Source: Cryomorphaceae bacterium
GTDB lineage: Bacteria > Bacteroidota > Bacteroidia > Flavobacteriales > Schleiferiaceae
Assembly (NCBI GenBank): GCA_024638285.1
Contig: JAHEKP010000015.1
Span: forward strand, 1 to 32,284
Direction of reading: 5' to 3'
DNA: 32,284 bases
Made by a program: the position numbers and the translations under genes. The first letter of the stretch is position 1. The number at the start of each line of letters is the position of its first letter. Positions 23,178 through 32,284 of the stretch are shown here, in pieces. Below the pieces are notes generated by a model. The model saw nothing but the letters and a program-made list of their open reading frames with translations. It did no database searches and was not told the origin of the DNA.

Positions 23178-26012
23178 ATGGGTCAAGAAACACCAGATCA
23201 AGAGAAAAAACTATTTTTATTAGATGCTTATGCGCTGATTTTCAGGGCGTACTTTGCCTTTGCGAAAAACCCAAGAGTAACTTCTGGTGGGTTAGATACC
23301 AGTGCGGTTTACGGATTCACCAGTGCCTTGTTAGATCTTTTGTCAAAAGAGAATCCAACACACATTGCCGTTTGTTTCGATTTACCAGAGCCAACGGAAC
23401 GTCACGAGCTGTTTCCAGAATATAAAGCGAATCGTGATGCTACGCCAGAAGCAATAAAATTGGCGGTGCCCTTTATCCACCGGTTGCTGGAGGCGTTCAA
23501 AATCCCTGCGCTTGGTGTACCGGGATTTGAGGCGGATGATGTGATCGGAACTTTAGCAAAGCAAGCTGAAAAAGAAGGCTATACCACCTATATGATGACT
23601 CCTGATAAGGATTTTGGCCAATTGGTATCGCCGAATATTTTCATGTACCGTCCTGCTCGTGGAGGCAATCCACCGGAGATTTGGGGTGAGTCTGAGGTTT
23701 GTGAGAAATTTGGTCTTGATCGCGTAGAGCAGGTGATCGACTACCTGGGAATGATGGGGGATGCAGTGGATAATATTCCAGGCTTACCAGGCGTGGGAGC
23801 AAAGACTGCCTCTAAACTTTTAAAGCAGTACGGTTCTTTGGAAGAAACCCTCGCGCATGCAGATGAAATCAAAGGGAAATTAGGCGAGAAAATCCGCGAT
23901 AATGCAGCATTGGGTCTGCTTTCGAAAAAACTGGCACGCATTATCCTAGAAGTGCCTATAGATTTAAATCCGGGTGCACTTACTAGAGACCCGTGGGATC
24001 AAGAGGCGCTTTTAGATTTGTTCGAAGAATTGGAGTTCCGCACCTTAGGCAGAAGGTTGGGATTACAGCGGGACGCCGCTGATGAGGTGAGTGCGAAGCC
24101 AGCGCCAACAAAGAAAGTGGAATTGGCCAGTAACGACCAGATGAGCCTTTTCGGTGAGCCCCAAGCGACAGTGGTAGCGGCAGATCTGCCGAGCGGAAGA
24201 AAATCAATTGCTACCGTGGACCATTTGTATCAATGTGTAGAGACCTTACCTGAAGCCCTAGAATTGGGCAGATTATTGCTTGAAAAAGAAGAGGTTTGCT
24301 TCGATACGGAGACCACTTCTTTAGATACACATTCAGCAGAGCTTATTGGTATGAGTTTCGCTTTCGAAGTAGGTAAAGCCTATTATGTTCCTGTTCCGTC
24401 AGAGCGCGGTGCAGCGCAAGATTGGCTCGCTGCCTTTCAACCGTTTTTTGAATCGGAAACGGTGCGTAAAATTGGTCAGAATTTAAAGTATGACATAGGT
24501 GTATTATTAAATTACGGTTTGGAAGTGCGCGGTCCATTGTTTGATACCATGATTGCACATTATTTATTGCAGCCGGATATGCGCCATAAAATGGACATTC
24601 TTGCGGAGACCTACCTGGATTACACGACAATTACCTATGAAAGTGTGGTGGGTAAAAAAGGCAAAACGCAGAAAACCCTGCGGGAGGTGCCCCTAGAAGT
24701 GGTGACCGACTATGCATGCGAAGATGCGGACATCACCCTTCAGTTGAAAGAGGTCTTTGCGCCAAAATTACAGGAGACGGGCGTTGCGAAGGTGTTTGAA
24801 AACATTGAAATGCCATTGGTCCCTGTCTTAGCGCGCATGGAGCGTGAAGGAATTAAAGTAGATGTAGCTGCTTTGAATAGTTACAGTGTTGAATTGGGCC
24901 AATTGATTGAATCTCTAGAAGAAACAATTATAGCGTTGGCTGGCCGACCCTTCAATGTTGGGTCCCCACGTCAACTGGGTGAGGTACTGTTTGACGATTT
25001 GAAATTATCAGATAAGCCGAAGAAAACAAAAACCGGCCAATACGCTACATCAGAGGACATCTTGCAGGGATACAGGAACAAACATGAGATTGTGGATTCC
25101 ATTTTGACCTACCGCGAGTTAAAAAAACTAAAGAGTACCTATGTAGATGCGTTGCCGGAACTGGTTCATCCATCAACCGGGCGTATTCATACCAGCTACA
25201 ACCAGACTGTTGCAGCAACTGGCCGTTTGAGTTCTACCAATCCTAATCTTCAGAACATACCAATCCGAACAGAGAACGGCCGCCGCGTGCGTGCCATGTT
25301 CGTGCCTGCAGACGAACAGCACCTTTTGCTTGCAGCGGATTATAGTCAAATAGAGTTGCGTGTGATTGCGGCATTGGCTAAGGATAGTGCGATGATCGAT
25401 GCTTTCCGGAACGGAGAGGATATTCACAAGGCAACCGCAGCGAAGGTTTTTGAAGTGCCTTTAGAAGAGGTCTCTCGTGAACAACGATCTAATGCTAAAA
25501 CAGTCAATTTTGGAATAGTCTATGGTGTAAGCGCCTTTGGTTTAAGTCAACAAACGGATATGAGCCGTTCGGAGGCTAAAGCAGCAATTGACGGTTATTT
25601 CCGAACGTATCCGGGTATAAAAGCGTACATGGAACAGCAAGTGGCTTTTGCACGTGAAAATGGGTACGTAGAGACCATTACCGGTCGACGCAGATACCTC
25701 AAAGATATTGAGAGTCGCAATGCAGTGGTTCGTGGCCACAGTGAACGCAATGCCGTAAATGCCCCCATTCAAGGTTCTGCAGCGGATATTATAAAGCTTG
25801 CCATGATAGAAATTGATCGGGCAATGCGTGCACAGGGATTAAAGTCAAAGATGCTACTTCAAGTGCATGATGAACTGGTTTTTGATGCCTTAGAAAGTGA
25901 ACTCAATGCACTTCAGGTGTTGGTGGTTGAAAAAATGGAAGCAGCCGTTGATATGGCAGTTCCCATGATTGCTGAAGTAGGCACGGGTAAAACTTGGTTA
26001 GAAGCACATTAA
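23178..26012 (+). CDS. polA: DNA polymerase I
   Basis: 944 residues, full length. The 5' nuclease domain is at about 10-290 (LFLLDAYALIFRAYFAF, GFEADDVIGTLA, TPDKDFGQLV, GDAVDNIPGLPGVGAKTA). The 3'-5' proofreading domain is at about 350-540 and retains its metal residues (CFDTETTSLD: D376, E378; YACEDADITLQL later). The polymerase domain has motif A AADYSQIELR (around 718-727), motif B RSNAKTVNFGIVYGVSAFG and motif C QVHDELVFD (H897, D898, E899). It fills gaps and removes RNA primers in replication and repair. It appears to be transcribed alone from the gap shared with the phosphoesterase gene. The next gene, tetR, has its own operator 24 bases after the stop. No clear terminator follows. Confidence 0.98.
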   Translation: MGQETPDQEKKLFLLDAYALIFRAYFAFAKNPRVTSGGLDTSAVYGFTSALLDLLSKENPTHIAVCFDLPEPTERHELFPEYKANRDATPEAIKLAVPFIHRLLEAFKIPALGVPGFEADDVIGTLAKQAEKEGYTTYMMTPDKDFGQLVSPNIFMYRPARGGNPPEIWGESEVCEKFGLDRVEQVIDYLGMMGDAVDNIPGLPGVGAKTASKLLKQYGSLEETLAHADEIKGKLGEKIRDNAALGLLSKKLARIILEVPIDLNPGALTRDPWDQEALLDLFEELEFRTLGRRLGLQRDAADEVSAKPAPTKKVELASNDQMSLFGEPQATVVAADLPSGRKSIATVDHLYQCVETLPEALELGRLLLEKEEVCFDTETTSLDTHSAELIGMSFAFEVGKAYYVPVPSERGAAQDWLAAFQPFFESETVRKIGQNLKYDIGVLLNYGLEVRGPLFDTMIAHYLLQPDMRHKMDILAETYLDYTTITYESVVGKKGKTQKTLREVPLEVVTDYACEDADITLQLKEVFAPKLQETGVAKVFENIEMPLVPVLARMEREGIKVDVAALNSYSVELGQLIESLEETIIALAGRPFNVGSPRQLGEVLFDDLKLSDKPKKTKTGQYATSEDILQGYRNKHEIVDSILTYRELKKLKSTYVDALPELVHPSTGRIHTSYNQTVAATGRLSSTNPNLQNIPIRTENGRRVRAMFVPADEQHLLLAADYSQIELRVIAALAKDSAMIDAFRNGEDIHKATAAKVFEVPLEEVSREQRSNAKTVNFGIVYGVSAFGLSQQTDMSRSEAKAAIDGYFRTYPGIKAYMEQQVAFARENGYVETITGRRRYLKDIESRNAVVRGHSERNAVNAPIQGSAADIIKLAMIEIDRAMRAQGLKSKMLLQVHDELVFDALESELNALQVLVVEKMEAAVDMAVPMIAEVGTGKTWLEAH

Positions 26013-26035
26013 TTCGAGAGCAAAGTTTTTGTATT

Positions 26036-26057
26036 ATTGTAAGTGAACACTTACAAT
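26036..26057. promoter_or_regulatory. Perfect palindromic operator overlapping the tetR start codon
   Basis: ATTGTAAGTG-AA-CACTTACAAT: ten-base arms, all paired, two-base spacer. The right arm runs into the ATG of tetR (26056). TATTATTG at 26032-26039, a one-mismatch -7 box, overlaps its left end. This is the expected size and placement for TetR autorepression. Confidence 0.75.
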
Positions 26058-26583
26058 GACTGAAAAACAACAGGCCATACTTCAAAGCGCTCAGACGCTT
26101 ATTGCTGCACATGGATTTTATGCCATGTCTACAGCAAAGATTGCCGCACACGCCGGTGTGAGTGAAGCGCTAATTTTTCGTCATTTTAAATCAAAAACTG
26201 GACTGGCTGAGGCCTTGAAGTCGGCGGGTGAACGCGCTCGCGCTTCATTGATTTACGGTCGTTTAAATGATGCAGATCCTGCGGAGGTGTTGCGCTCTTT
26301 CACTTCCATCCAGCTTGATAGCTTTACAGATTTTAGGGAGGTCCTGGCCTGGGTGGCAATGATCCGCATGACACAGGAAAATCCAGAAAGTCGAACGCTA
26401 GACACTTTTGTGCTGGAGCGTTTGCGCTGGGCCATCTCCTGTGTCGGTCACGGAGCAGAAGAAGCAGTAGCTCGCACAGCTATTGAGATCGTGGAACGGT
26501 CATTGCTATTAGCATTTCGTGAAGACGAAGAAAGTGCTTCAGAGCTTTTGCGTGGATTGAGTGAATTGCTTATTAATGAGTGA
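26056..26583 (+). CDS. TetR-family transcriptional repressor of the efflux operon
   Basis: 175 residues. The N-terminal HTH is clear (AAHGFYAMSTAKIAAHAGVSEALIFRHFKSKTGLAEAL, about residues 16-52), followed by an all-helical ligand/dimer domain with little family-specific sequence. TetR proteins bind palindromes as dimers and let go when a small molecule binds. Two palindromes flank the gene: a perfect one over its own start and an imperfect one over its stop codon that also covers the -33 zone of the efflux promoter. This points to autoregulation plus control of the RND operon. The inducer is unknown. Confidence 0.92.
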   Translation: MTEKQQAILQSAQTLIAAHGFYAMSTAKIAAHAGVSEALIFRHFKSKTGLAEALKSAGERARASLIYGRLNDADPAEVLRSFTSIQLDSFTDFREVLAWVAMIRMTQENPESRTLDTFVLERLRWAISCVGHGAEEAVARTAIEIVERSLLLAFREDEESASELLRGLSELLINE

Positions 26584-26617
26584 GTACTTACTTAATTAGA
26601 CGAGAATAATACATTTG
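26577..26617 (+). promoter_or_regulatory. Efflux operon promoter with TetR-like operator
   Basis: TGAGTGAGT-ACTTACTTA at 26577-26594 is an inverted repeat with 7 of 9 pairs matching and no spacer; it contains the GTnAGT/ACTTA elements of the operator at 26036-26057. TACATTTG at 26610-26617 is a full -7 match. The operator covers the expected -33 position, so a bound repressor would block the polymerase. The transcript would start near 26624, about 22 bases before the adaptor ATG. Confidence 0.55.
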
Positions 26618-26645
26618 GAACGAATTATACATAACCTAAATACAC

Positions 26646-27761
26646 ATGAACAGTAAACTCATTAGAAACATTGTCGTCGCTGTGGCGATACTAGCAGTAG
26701 GAATTTTCGTCAAAGGCAAGCTCAGTGCTATGGCGACGAAAGAGGAAATACGGGATGAGAAGATTAAGCCGCGTATAAAAGTGATTGAAGTCGCGAACGA
26801 TACTGTGGCGCTTCCAATAACCATCTATGGGAAGTTGAACGCAGTGGAGCGAGTAGATTTATTGGCGGAGGTCAGTGGCACCTTTTTGGGTGGTGATGCG
26901 CCTTTTTTAGAAGGAGTGGCTTTTAGAAAGGGTCAGGTCCTAATGCAATTGGATCATGCGGAAGCGGAAGCGAACGTTATGAGTTTGAAGGGCAATTTTA
27001 TCAATAGTGTATTGGCCATATTACCTGATCTAAATGCAGATTACCCAGAGTCGTACCAAGCATGGGAGACGTATTATGATGCATTGAGTTTGTCGATTCC
27101 TTTACCCGATCTACCAATGGTACAATCTAAGCTCGAGAAATTCTTAATTGCACGAGGTATTCAAAGTGCGTATTATCAGGTGAAAAGTGCGGAAGAACGT
27201 TTAGAAAAATACAGTATTCGTGCTCCTTTTGACGGTAAGGTAGCGCAGGCGTTGGTGAAGAAAGGAAACCTAGTGAGTCCAGGAAGAGCGTTGGGAACCT
27301 TCGTAGGAACGGGGGGATATGAGCTGAAGGGCGCGGTAACGTTGGCCTATTCTGAACAATTAAAATTGGGCCAAGCCATCGCTTTCACAAGCCCAGATCG
27401 TAAAGGCAGCTGGAAGGGTCAGATAGACCGTATCAGTCCAATTGTTGATGGTGCAAGTCAAAGCATCAATCTAATAGCTGCCCTAAATGGAAAGGACCTT
27501 AAAGAAGGCATGTACCTCACTGGAACAATCGCTAATGTTGAAGTGTACGATGCACTTCGTGTGCCTGCGTATATGGTGTTTGATAACGAATACGTCTACA
27601 CCGTTGAATCCGATTCCATACTTGCAAAAACAGCGATAGAAGTAGTGGAATGGTTTGATGAAAACATTGTCATTAAAGGGTTGAAAAACGGCCAGTGGTT
27701 GGTGGATGCGCCAACTTTAAAGGCCGCCTCAGGAACGCTCGTTGAAGTGGTAAAAAACTAA
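26646..27761 (+). CDS. RND efflux periplasmic adaptor (membrane fusion protein)
   Basis: 371 residues. An N-terminal membrane anchor (IRNIVVAVAILAVGIFVKG, residues 6-24) without a lipobox is followed by a split lipoyl/barrel-sandwich domain (LLAEVSGTFLGGDAPFLEGVAFRKGQVLMQLD ... YSIRAPFDGKVAQALVKKGNLVSPG). An alpha-hairpin lies between the two halves, then beta-barrel (LKEGMYLTGTIANVEV) and membrane-proximal domains. It bridges the RND pump to the outer-membrane channel. It is the first gene of the efflux operon; the pump starts 13 bases after its stop. Confidence 0.93.
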   Translation: MNSKLIRNIVVAVAILAVGIFVKGKLSAMATKEEIRDEKIKPRIKVIEVANDTVALPITIYGKLNAVERVDLLAEVSGTFLGGDAPFLEGVAFRKGQVLMQLDHAEAEANVMSLKGNFINSVLAILPDLNADYPESYQAWETYYDALSLSIPLPDLPMVQSKLEKFLIARGIQSAYYQVKSAEERLEKYSIRAPFDGKVAQALVKKGNLVSPGRALGTFVGTGGYELKGAVTLAYSEQLKLGQAIAFTSPDRKGSWKGQIDRISPIVDGASQSINLIAALNGKDLKEGMYLTGTIANVEVYDALRVPAYMVFDNEYVYTVESDSILAKTAIEVVEWFDENIVIKGLKNGQWLVDAPTLKAASGTLVEVVKN

Positions 27762-27774
27762 CTAAAAGCCAACG

Positions 27775-30700
27775 ATGAAACGACTTATAGAATTCTTTAT
27801 AAAATACCCAGTTGGGGTCGATACCCTTTTGATAGGTACTTTCTTCTTCGGTTGGATCAGCTACAATGCACTGAACACCACGTTCTTTCCTTTAGTTGAA
27901 TCTAGGAACATTACCGTTACAGCTATTTACCCCGGTGCTTCACCAGAAGAAATGGAAGAGGGCGTGGTGAATAAAATTGAGCAAAATCTAAAAGGTCTCA
28001 CGGGCGTAGAACAATATACTTCCACCTCATCTGAGAACAGTGCGGTGATCAACGTAGAGGTTATTAAAGGATACGATACTGACCTCGTTTTAGAGGATGT
28101 CAAAAATGCAGTAGAAAGTGTTCCATCATTTCCGACCGGTATGGAACCTATTCGCGTTGCGAAAAGAGAAAACTTAACACTCGCGATGAGCATGGCCTTA
28201 AGTGGCGAGGGTGTGGATCTGATCAGTTTGAAACAGGAAGCGCGACGCATTGAGCGCGAGCTGCGTTTAGTGGACGGTATTTCAAAAATCTCATTAGGTG
28301 GTTTCCCCGATGAAGAAATAGAAATTGCCTTAGATAAGAGTACGCTGCGCAAGTACAACTTGTCTTTGACCCAGATTGCGACAGCATTGCGTACAACAAA
28401 CTTGGATATCACAGGCGGTACCATTAAAGGCACCCAGGAGGAAATGCTTATTCGTTCGCGTAACAAACAATACGACGCCGAAGCCCTTCAGAACATCGTA
28501 GTCTACACGCGTCCAAGCGGAGAAACGCTACGATTGAAAGATGTAGGCACCGTTAGGAACCGCTGGGCTGATGCGCCAACTCGCGCGCAGTTCAATGGCA
28601 TTCCTTCCGTGGAGCTCATTGTGAACAATACGGATGAAGAAGATCTGTTACAAACGTGTACATTTTTACGTGGGTATGTGACCGATTACAATTTGACCAA
28701 CAGCAATATGCAGATCGATGTGATCCGCGATTTTTCGGTAACGCTTGACCAACGTAAAGATCTGTTGCTAGAAAACGGTTTGTTGGGATTCTTCCTGGTG
28801 CTGCTGCTATTGACTTTATTTCTGAATTGGCGCCTAGCTTTTTGGGTGGCCATAGGAATACCGGTTTCATTTGCAGGGATGTTCATTCTAGCCACGCAAT
28901 TTGGCATTACCATTAATGTGATTTCACTCTTTGGAATGATCGTGGTAATCGGGATTTTGGTGGATGACGGGATTGTAATTGCGGAGAATATATATGCACA
29001 TTTTGAAAAAGGAAAGCCGCTCATGCGTGCAGCCCTAGAAGGTACGTTGGAAGTTATTCCATCCGTTGTAAGTGCTGTGTTAACGACAATAATTGCCTTT
29101 TCTTCCTTTTTTTTCTTAGCAGGTCGACCAGGGGATTTCTTCTCTGAAATGGCATTTATCGTTGTTGCTACCTTGGCTGTATCGCTGGTAGAAGGGTTAC
29201 TCTTCTTACCCACCCACTTGAGTCACGCAAAGCTGCAGCGAAATGAAAAAATGAATCCGGTGCAGCGCATGGCCACCGGAGCCTTGTTTAAGGTTAGAGA
29301 CCGCTATTATGCACCGTTTTTGAAATGGTCGCTCAACAATAAATTAGTCACCATTGCATTCTTTTTCGCAATTATGCTGGTGACTTTTGGTGCGATTGGC
29401 GGCGGCATCATAAGGACCCAATTTTTCCCTTTCATTGAACGGGATAACTTAGATATCAGCCTTGACATGCCGGCTGGGACGAACGATGAGGTGACCTTGA
29501 AATGGATCAATCATATTGAAGAGGCTGTTTGGCGCGTGAATGAGCAATACAAGGCGGAGCGCGAAGACGGATTAGATGTGGTGGTTGCTGTACAGAAAAA
29601 CATAGGCCCGCTCACGTCTAAAGCCCGATTAAACGTGAACCTATTGGATTCAGAAACGCGCTTGACGCCTTCCTTCCTTATTCAAAATGATATTCGAAAG
29701 GCTACCGGTGAAATTCCTAGTGCGGATAATTTGAGCTTCGGTGGCGCGCAAGCCTTCGGAAAGCCGATCTCTATTTCTTTAGTGTCTTACGATCTGGAGG
29801 AATTGAAAGGGGCGAAGGAGATTTTAAAAGCAAAGCTGAAAAGCATGGATGCCTTGACGGACGTTATAGATAACGATCAGAAGGGGATTCGCGAGGTGAC
29901 GCTAGAGTTGACGGATAAAGCTCGGTATCTTGGTTTGACTCCGGGAAGTATAATGACCCAGGTACGTGAATCTTTCTTTGGTGCGCAGGTGCAACGCTTG
30001 CAACGCGGCGAAGACGAGGTGAAGGTATGGGTGCGTTTAGCGGAAGAGGACCGCAAGAAGTTGTGGGACTTAGAGGAATTACTCATCACTACAGGGCAAG
30101 GAAGTGTACCGTTAAGAGAATTGGCCACCTACACAATTGAACGTGGAACAGTGAACATTAATCACTTGGACGGGCAACGTGAATTCCGGGTGGAGAGCGA
30201 TCTAACCAGTCCGAACGGTTCTGCACCGGCACTTTTAGCACAAATCCAAAGTGATATTTTACCGGAAATTTTCGCGCATTATCCATCCGTCGATGCTCGA
30301 TACGAAGGACAACAAAAAGAGAGTCAAAAGACGCAGGACAGTTCAAAAACGGTCATGCCGTTAATTCTGTTTCTCATCATTTTGACCATCACCTTTACGT
30401 TCAGATCACTGGTGCAGACCATCGTTATCATGCTTTTAATACCGCTAAGTATGACCGGTGTGGCCTGGGGACACTGGCTGCATGGCATGCCGATGTCTAT
30501 TTTAAGTTTCTTAGGCGTGGTGGCGTTGATTGGTATTATTGTGAACGATTCTTTGGTGCTGGTCAGTAAATACAATTTAAATGTGAAGAGTGGCGAACCC
30601 GTGTATGAGGCCATTTATAACGCTGGATTGAGCAGATTCCGTGCAATTTTCTTGACTACGGTTACCACCATTGCTGGGCTCGCACCGTTGATTTTTGAAA

Positions 30701-30945
30701 CCTCCTTCCAAGCCCAATTCCTTATTCCAATGGCGGTTTCTATTGCGTACGGTATAGGGTTTGCGACGCTGTTAACACTGGTGGTTTTGCCATCGCTTAT
30801 GGCATTGGTCAATGATTCCCGTGTGAATTTGAGACATTTCTGGACGGGCGAGCGGCCGACGCGCGAGTCGGTGGAGCCGGCCATTAAGGAGATGGCGAGT
30901 GAATCCTACTTTAACGAATTGAAAAATACTGAAGACCATGAATAA
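27775..30945 (+). CDS. RND-family efflux pump (HAE1/AcrB-like inner-membrane permease)
   Basis: 1056 residues, standard RND size, with two repeats of one helix, a large periplasmic loop and a five- or six-helix bundle. Typical signatures are FPLVESRNITVTAIYPGASPEEMEEGVVNKIE near the start, the TM4 proton-relay pair in ILVDDGIVIAEN, and the second-half IIVNDSLVLVSKYN and LTTVTTIAGLAPLIFETS. The conserved DD points to proton-driven export. The class looks like hydrophobe/amphiphile export and not CusA-type metal export, but I cannot name the substrate. Its last codons overlap the start of the outer-membrane factor by 8 bases, so translation is probably coupled. Confidence 0.96.
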   Translation: MKRLIEFFIKYPVGVDTLLIGTFFFGWISYNALNTTFFPLVESRNITVTAIYPGASPEEMEEGVVNKIEQNLKGLTGVEQYTSTSSENSAVINVEVIKGYDTDLVLEDVKNAVESVPSFPTGMEPIRVAKRENLTLAMSMALSGEGVDLISLKQEARRIERELRLVDGISKISLGGFPDEEIEIALDKSTLRKYNLSLTQIATALRTTNLDITGGTIKGTQEEMLIRSRNKQYDAEALQNIVVYTRPSGETLRLKDVGTVRNRWADAPTRAQFNGIPSVELIVNNTDEEDLLQTCTFLRGYVTDYNLTNSNMQIDVIRDFSVTLDQRKDLLLENGLLGFFLVLLLLTLFLNWRLAFWVAIGIPVSFAGMFILATQFGITINVISLFGMIVVIGILVDDGIVIAENIYAHFEKGKPLMRAALEGTLEVIPSVVSAVLTTIIAFSSFFFLAGRPGDFFSEMAFIVVATLAVSLVEGLLFLPTHLSHAKLQRNEKMNPVQRMATGALFKVRDRYYAPFLKWSLNNKLVTIAFFFAIMLVTFGAIGGGIIRTQFFPFIERDNLDISLDMPAGTNDEVTLKWINHIEEAVWRVNEQYKAEREDGLDVVVAVQKNIGPLTSKARLNVNLLDSETRLTPSFLIQNDIRKATGEIPSADNLSFGGAQAFGKPISISLVSYDLEELKGAKEILKAKLKSMDALTDVIDNDQKGIREVTLELTDKARYLGLTPGSIMTQVRESFFGAQVQRLQRGEDEVKVWVRLAEEDRKKLWDLEELLITTGQGSVPLRELATYTIERGTVNINHLDGQREFRVESDLTSPNGSAPALLAQIQSDILPEIFAHYPSVDARYEGQQKESQKTQDSSKTVMPLILFLIILTITFTFRSLVQTIVIMLLIPLSMTGVAWGHWLHGMPMSILSFLGVVALIGIIVNDSLVLVSKYNLNVKSGEPVYEAIYNAGLSRFRAIFLTTVTTIAGLAPLIFETSFQAQFLIPMAVSIAYGIGFATLLTLVVLPSLMALVNDSRVNLRHFWTGERPTRESVEPAIKEMASESYFNELKNTEDHE

Positions 30946-32251
30946 AGTCCTAACCTTTTTGTTGTTCTGTGGAGGATTCTTCAGTGCCGTTGCACAGGAA
31001 TCTAAGCCGACTTTGCTGTCGCTTGATGCTGCTGTTGTGGCCGCGTTGGAATACAATCACGATTTGTATATAGTGGCTTTGCAACGTGAACAGGCGGAGA
31101 ATAGTGCGACGTTGGGTAATGCGGGGGCATTGCCTGCATTGCGCGCTACTGCCGGGGTAAACTACAGCAATCAAAATTCTGATCTTGAATTTGCGACGGG
31201 CCAGAGCCAAATAGTAGAAGGTGCACAAAGTGCTGCCCAAAACGCCTCATTGGCCTTAAGTCAGGTTCTTTTTTCAGGCGGTGCCTTACAGCGTACTTAT
31301 GGAGTCCTGAAAAAGGCGGCCTCAATGGCCGGTGTGCAGGAGCTTCAGCAAATGAATGCTACGGTTGCTCAAGCGCACAGTCAATACTACGCTATTGCAT
31401 TGCTACAGGAGACGGTAGGCACTGCTGAGATGAACATAACGATCAGTGTAGATCGCTATGAGCGGGCGAAGTTGACCCATTCATTGGGCGGTTCCAACAC
31501 TACAGAGCTGTTGGCTGCGGAGGTCGCGTTGAATAGAGATGAAGTCACTTTAATGGACGCACGAACACAGTTGGCCAATGCGAAGAATACGTTTCGTTCG
31601 TTTGCCGGCCTTTCGGCAGATTTTGAAGTGACGGATAAGGTAAGCGATGACTTTGCTATGCCGATGGCTTTGGAAGCAATGGTAGCAGCAGCATTGGAAA
31701 ATAATCCTGGTTTGCAATTGGTTCGTATGGGTGAAGAAACTGCGCAATTGCAATACCAGCTTTCGCAGAGTACGCTCTTTCCTACGGTTAGTGCTCAAAT
31801 GAGTTACGGACTCAACCAGAGCCAGGCAGAAGCTGGGTTTTTAAGTGCCTCACAACAAACGGGGTTGAATGCCGGGATCACCCTTTCTTATGATCTTTTT
31901 GGGGGTGGTCGCAGCAGAACGCAGCGACAGAATGCTGCATTGGATATAGCGATTGCATCGCGTCGCAGGTTGCAGGCGGAGGAGACGATCGCTACTTCCG
32001 TACACAATGCAGCAGAGGTATTTATTAATGCCCAAGCGAAGTACGCATTAGAGCAAAAAAATGTCCTTGTAGCCCAACTAAACTTTGAGAAGACGAAAGA
32101 GCGCTACCACAAAGGTCAGCTTAGTTTTCTTGAGTTCCGGGAGGCACAATTAGGATTGTTGAATGCTGAGAATGGTAAAACAGCGGCCCTATTCCAAGCG
32201 CGGAACGCACATATTGCGCTTTGGCAATTGGTTCAAGCGTTCGACTTGTAG
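30938..32251 (+). CDS. TolC-type outer-membrane efflux channel
   Basis: 437 residues with a signal peptide (MNKVLTFLLFCGGFFSAVAQ). The duplicated TolC fold is visible: SLDAAVVAALEYNHDLYIVALQ at the start of the first repeat and EAMVAAALENNPGLQLVRMG in the second, with beta-strand pieces such as SAQMSYGLNQSQ and the C-terminal KGQLSFLEFREAQLGLLNAENGKTAAL. It forms the trimeric exit duct for the RND pump encoded just upstream. It is the last gene of the operon; a terminator lies 9 bases after its stop. Confidence 0.95.
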   Translation: MNKVLTFLLFCGGFFSAVAQESKPTLLSLDAAVVAALEYNHDLYIVALQREQAENSATLGNAGALPALRATAGVNYSNQNSDLEFATGQSQIVEGAQSAAQNASLALSQVLFSGGALQRTYGVLKKAASMAGVQELQQMNATVAQAHSQYYAIALLQETVGTAEMNITISVDRYERAKLTHSLGGSNTTELLAAEVALNRDEVTLMDARTQLANAKNTFRSFAGLSADFEVTDKVSDDFAMPMALEAMVAAALENNPGLQLVRMGEETAQLQYQLSQSTLFPTVSAQMSYGLNQSQAEAGFLSASQQTGLNAGITLSYDLFGGGRSRTQRQNAALDIAIASRRRLQAEETIATSVHNAAEVFINAQAKYALEQKNVLVAQLNFEKTKERYHKGQLSFLEFREAQLGLLNAENGKTAALFQARNAHIALWQLVQAFDL

Positions 32252-32260
32252 GAAAGAAAA

Positions 32261-32284
32261 AAGGCGCCCTTGGGCGCCTTTTTT
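32261..32284 (+). terminator. Intrinsic terminator of the efflux operon
   Basis: AAGGCGCCC (32261-32269), TT loop, GGGCGCCTT (32272-32280), then TTTT to the end of the window; A residues on the left mean it could also work in the other direction. Confidence 0.9.

Noticed and set aside
27927-28466. 179-residue open frame on the minus strand inside the RND pump gene
   Set aside because: It lies wholly antisense to a strongly conserved gene, has a Ser/Arg-rich composition typical of a shadow frame, and has no family resemblance.
28686-29213. 175-residue minus-strand frame inside the RND pump gene
   Set aside because: Same reason: an antisense shadow of conserved coding sequence with low-complexity Lys/Ser/Thr content.

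Overview
The window looks like a chromosome segment of a marine Bacteroidota, most likely a Flavobacteriales member. The reasons are SusC/SusD proteins, a type IX secretion sorting domain, Bacteroidota-type promoter elements (TAnnTTTG), a flavobacterial-style proteorhodopsin, and few Shine-Dalgarno sequences. I cannot name the genus. Coding density is high. No gap exceeds about 210 bases, and I saw no tRNA, rRNA, CRISPR, insertion sequence or phage gene.

Layout. (1) 1-5230, minus strand: housekeeping genes. These are the 5' part of a 2-oxoacid dehydrogenase E1 gene, a lone paaD, the site-2 protease rseP, kbl, and a lipoprotein sugar isomerase-like gene. (2) 5289-5654: a small S4-domain (Hsp15-like) protein. 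(3) 5816-16765: a polysaccharide utilization locus that looks specific for a beta-1,3-glucan such as laminarin. It holds SusC, SusD, a probable surface glycan-binding lipoprotein, a Calx-beta plus GH16 endoglucanase, a secreted three-module carbohydrate-binding-like protein with a T9SS tail, and a one-component transmembrane regulator (beta-propeller, Y_Y_Y domain, membrane helix, LuxR-type HTH). (4) 16766-16912: a convergent gap holding a second copy of the susC promoter architecture followed by a bidirectional terminator, which suggests a small RNA. (5) 16913-18790: an M61-family peptidase. (6) 18897-21827: a green-type proton-pumping proteorhodopsin, divergent from a single gene that fuses lycopene beta-cyclase (CrtY) to a Blh beta-carotene dioxygenase. 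(7) 21824-26012: a membrane metallophosphoesterase and, divergent from it, polA. (8) 26056-32284: a TetR repressor and an RND efflux operon (adaptor, pump, outer-membrane factor) closed by a terminator at the window edge.

How the parts work together. The glucan locus would bind and cut algal glucan at the cell surface, import the oligosaccharides through SusCD, and be switched on by the membrane regulator. The rhodopsin pair couples opsin production with the last two steps of retinal synthesis (lycopene to beta-carotene to retinal) in one polypeptide; lycopene must be made by genes outside the window. The most unusual items are the CrtY-Blh fusion and the paired promoters at 5718-5775 and 16770-16827, which align at a constant offset with no gap and share 11-bp-spaced TGTCC direct repeats.
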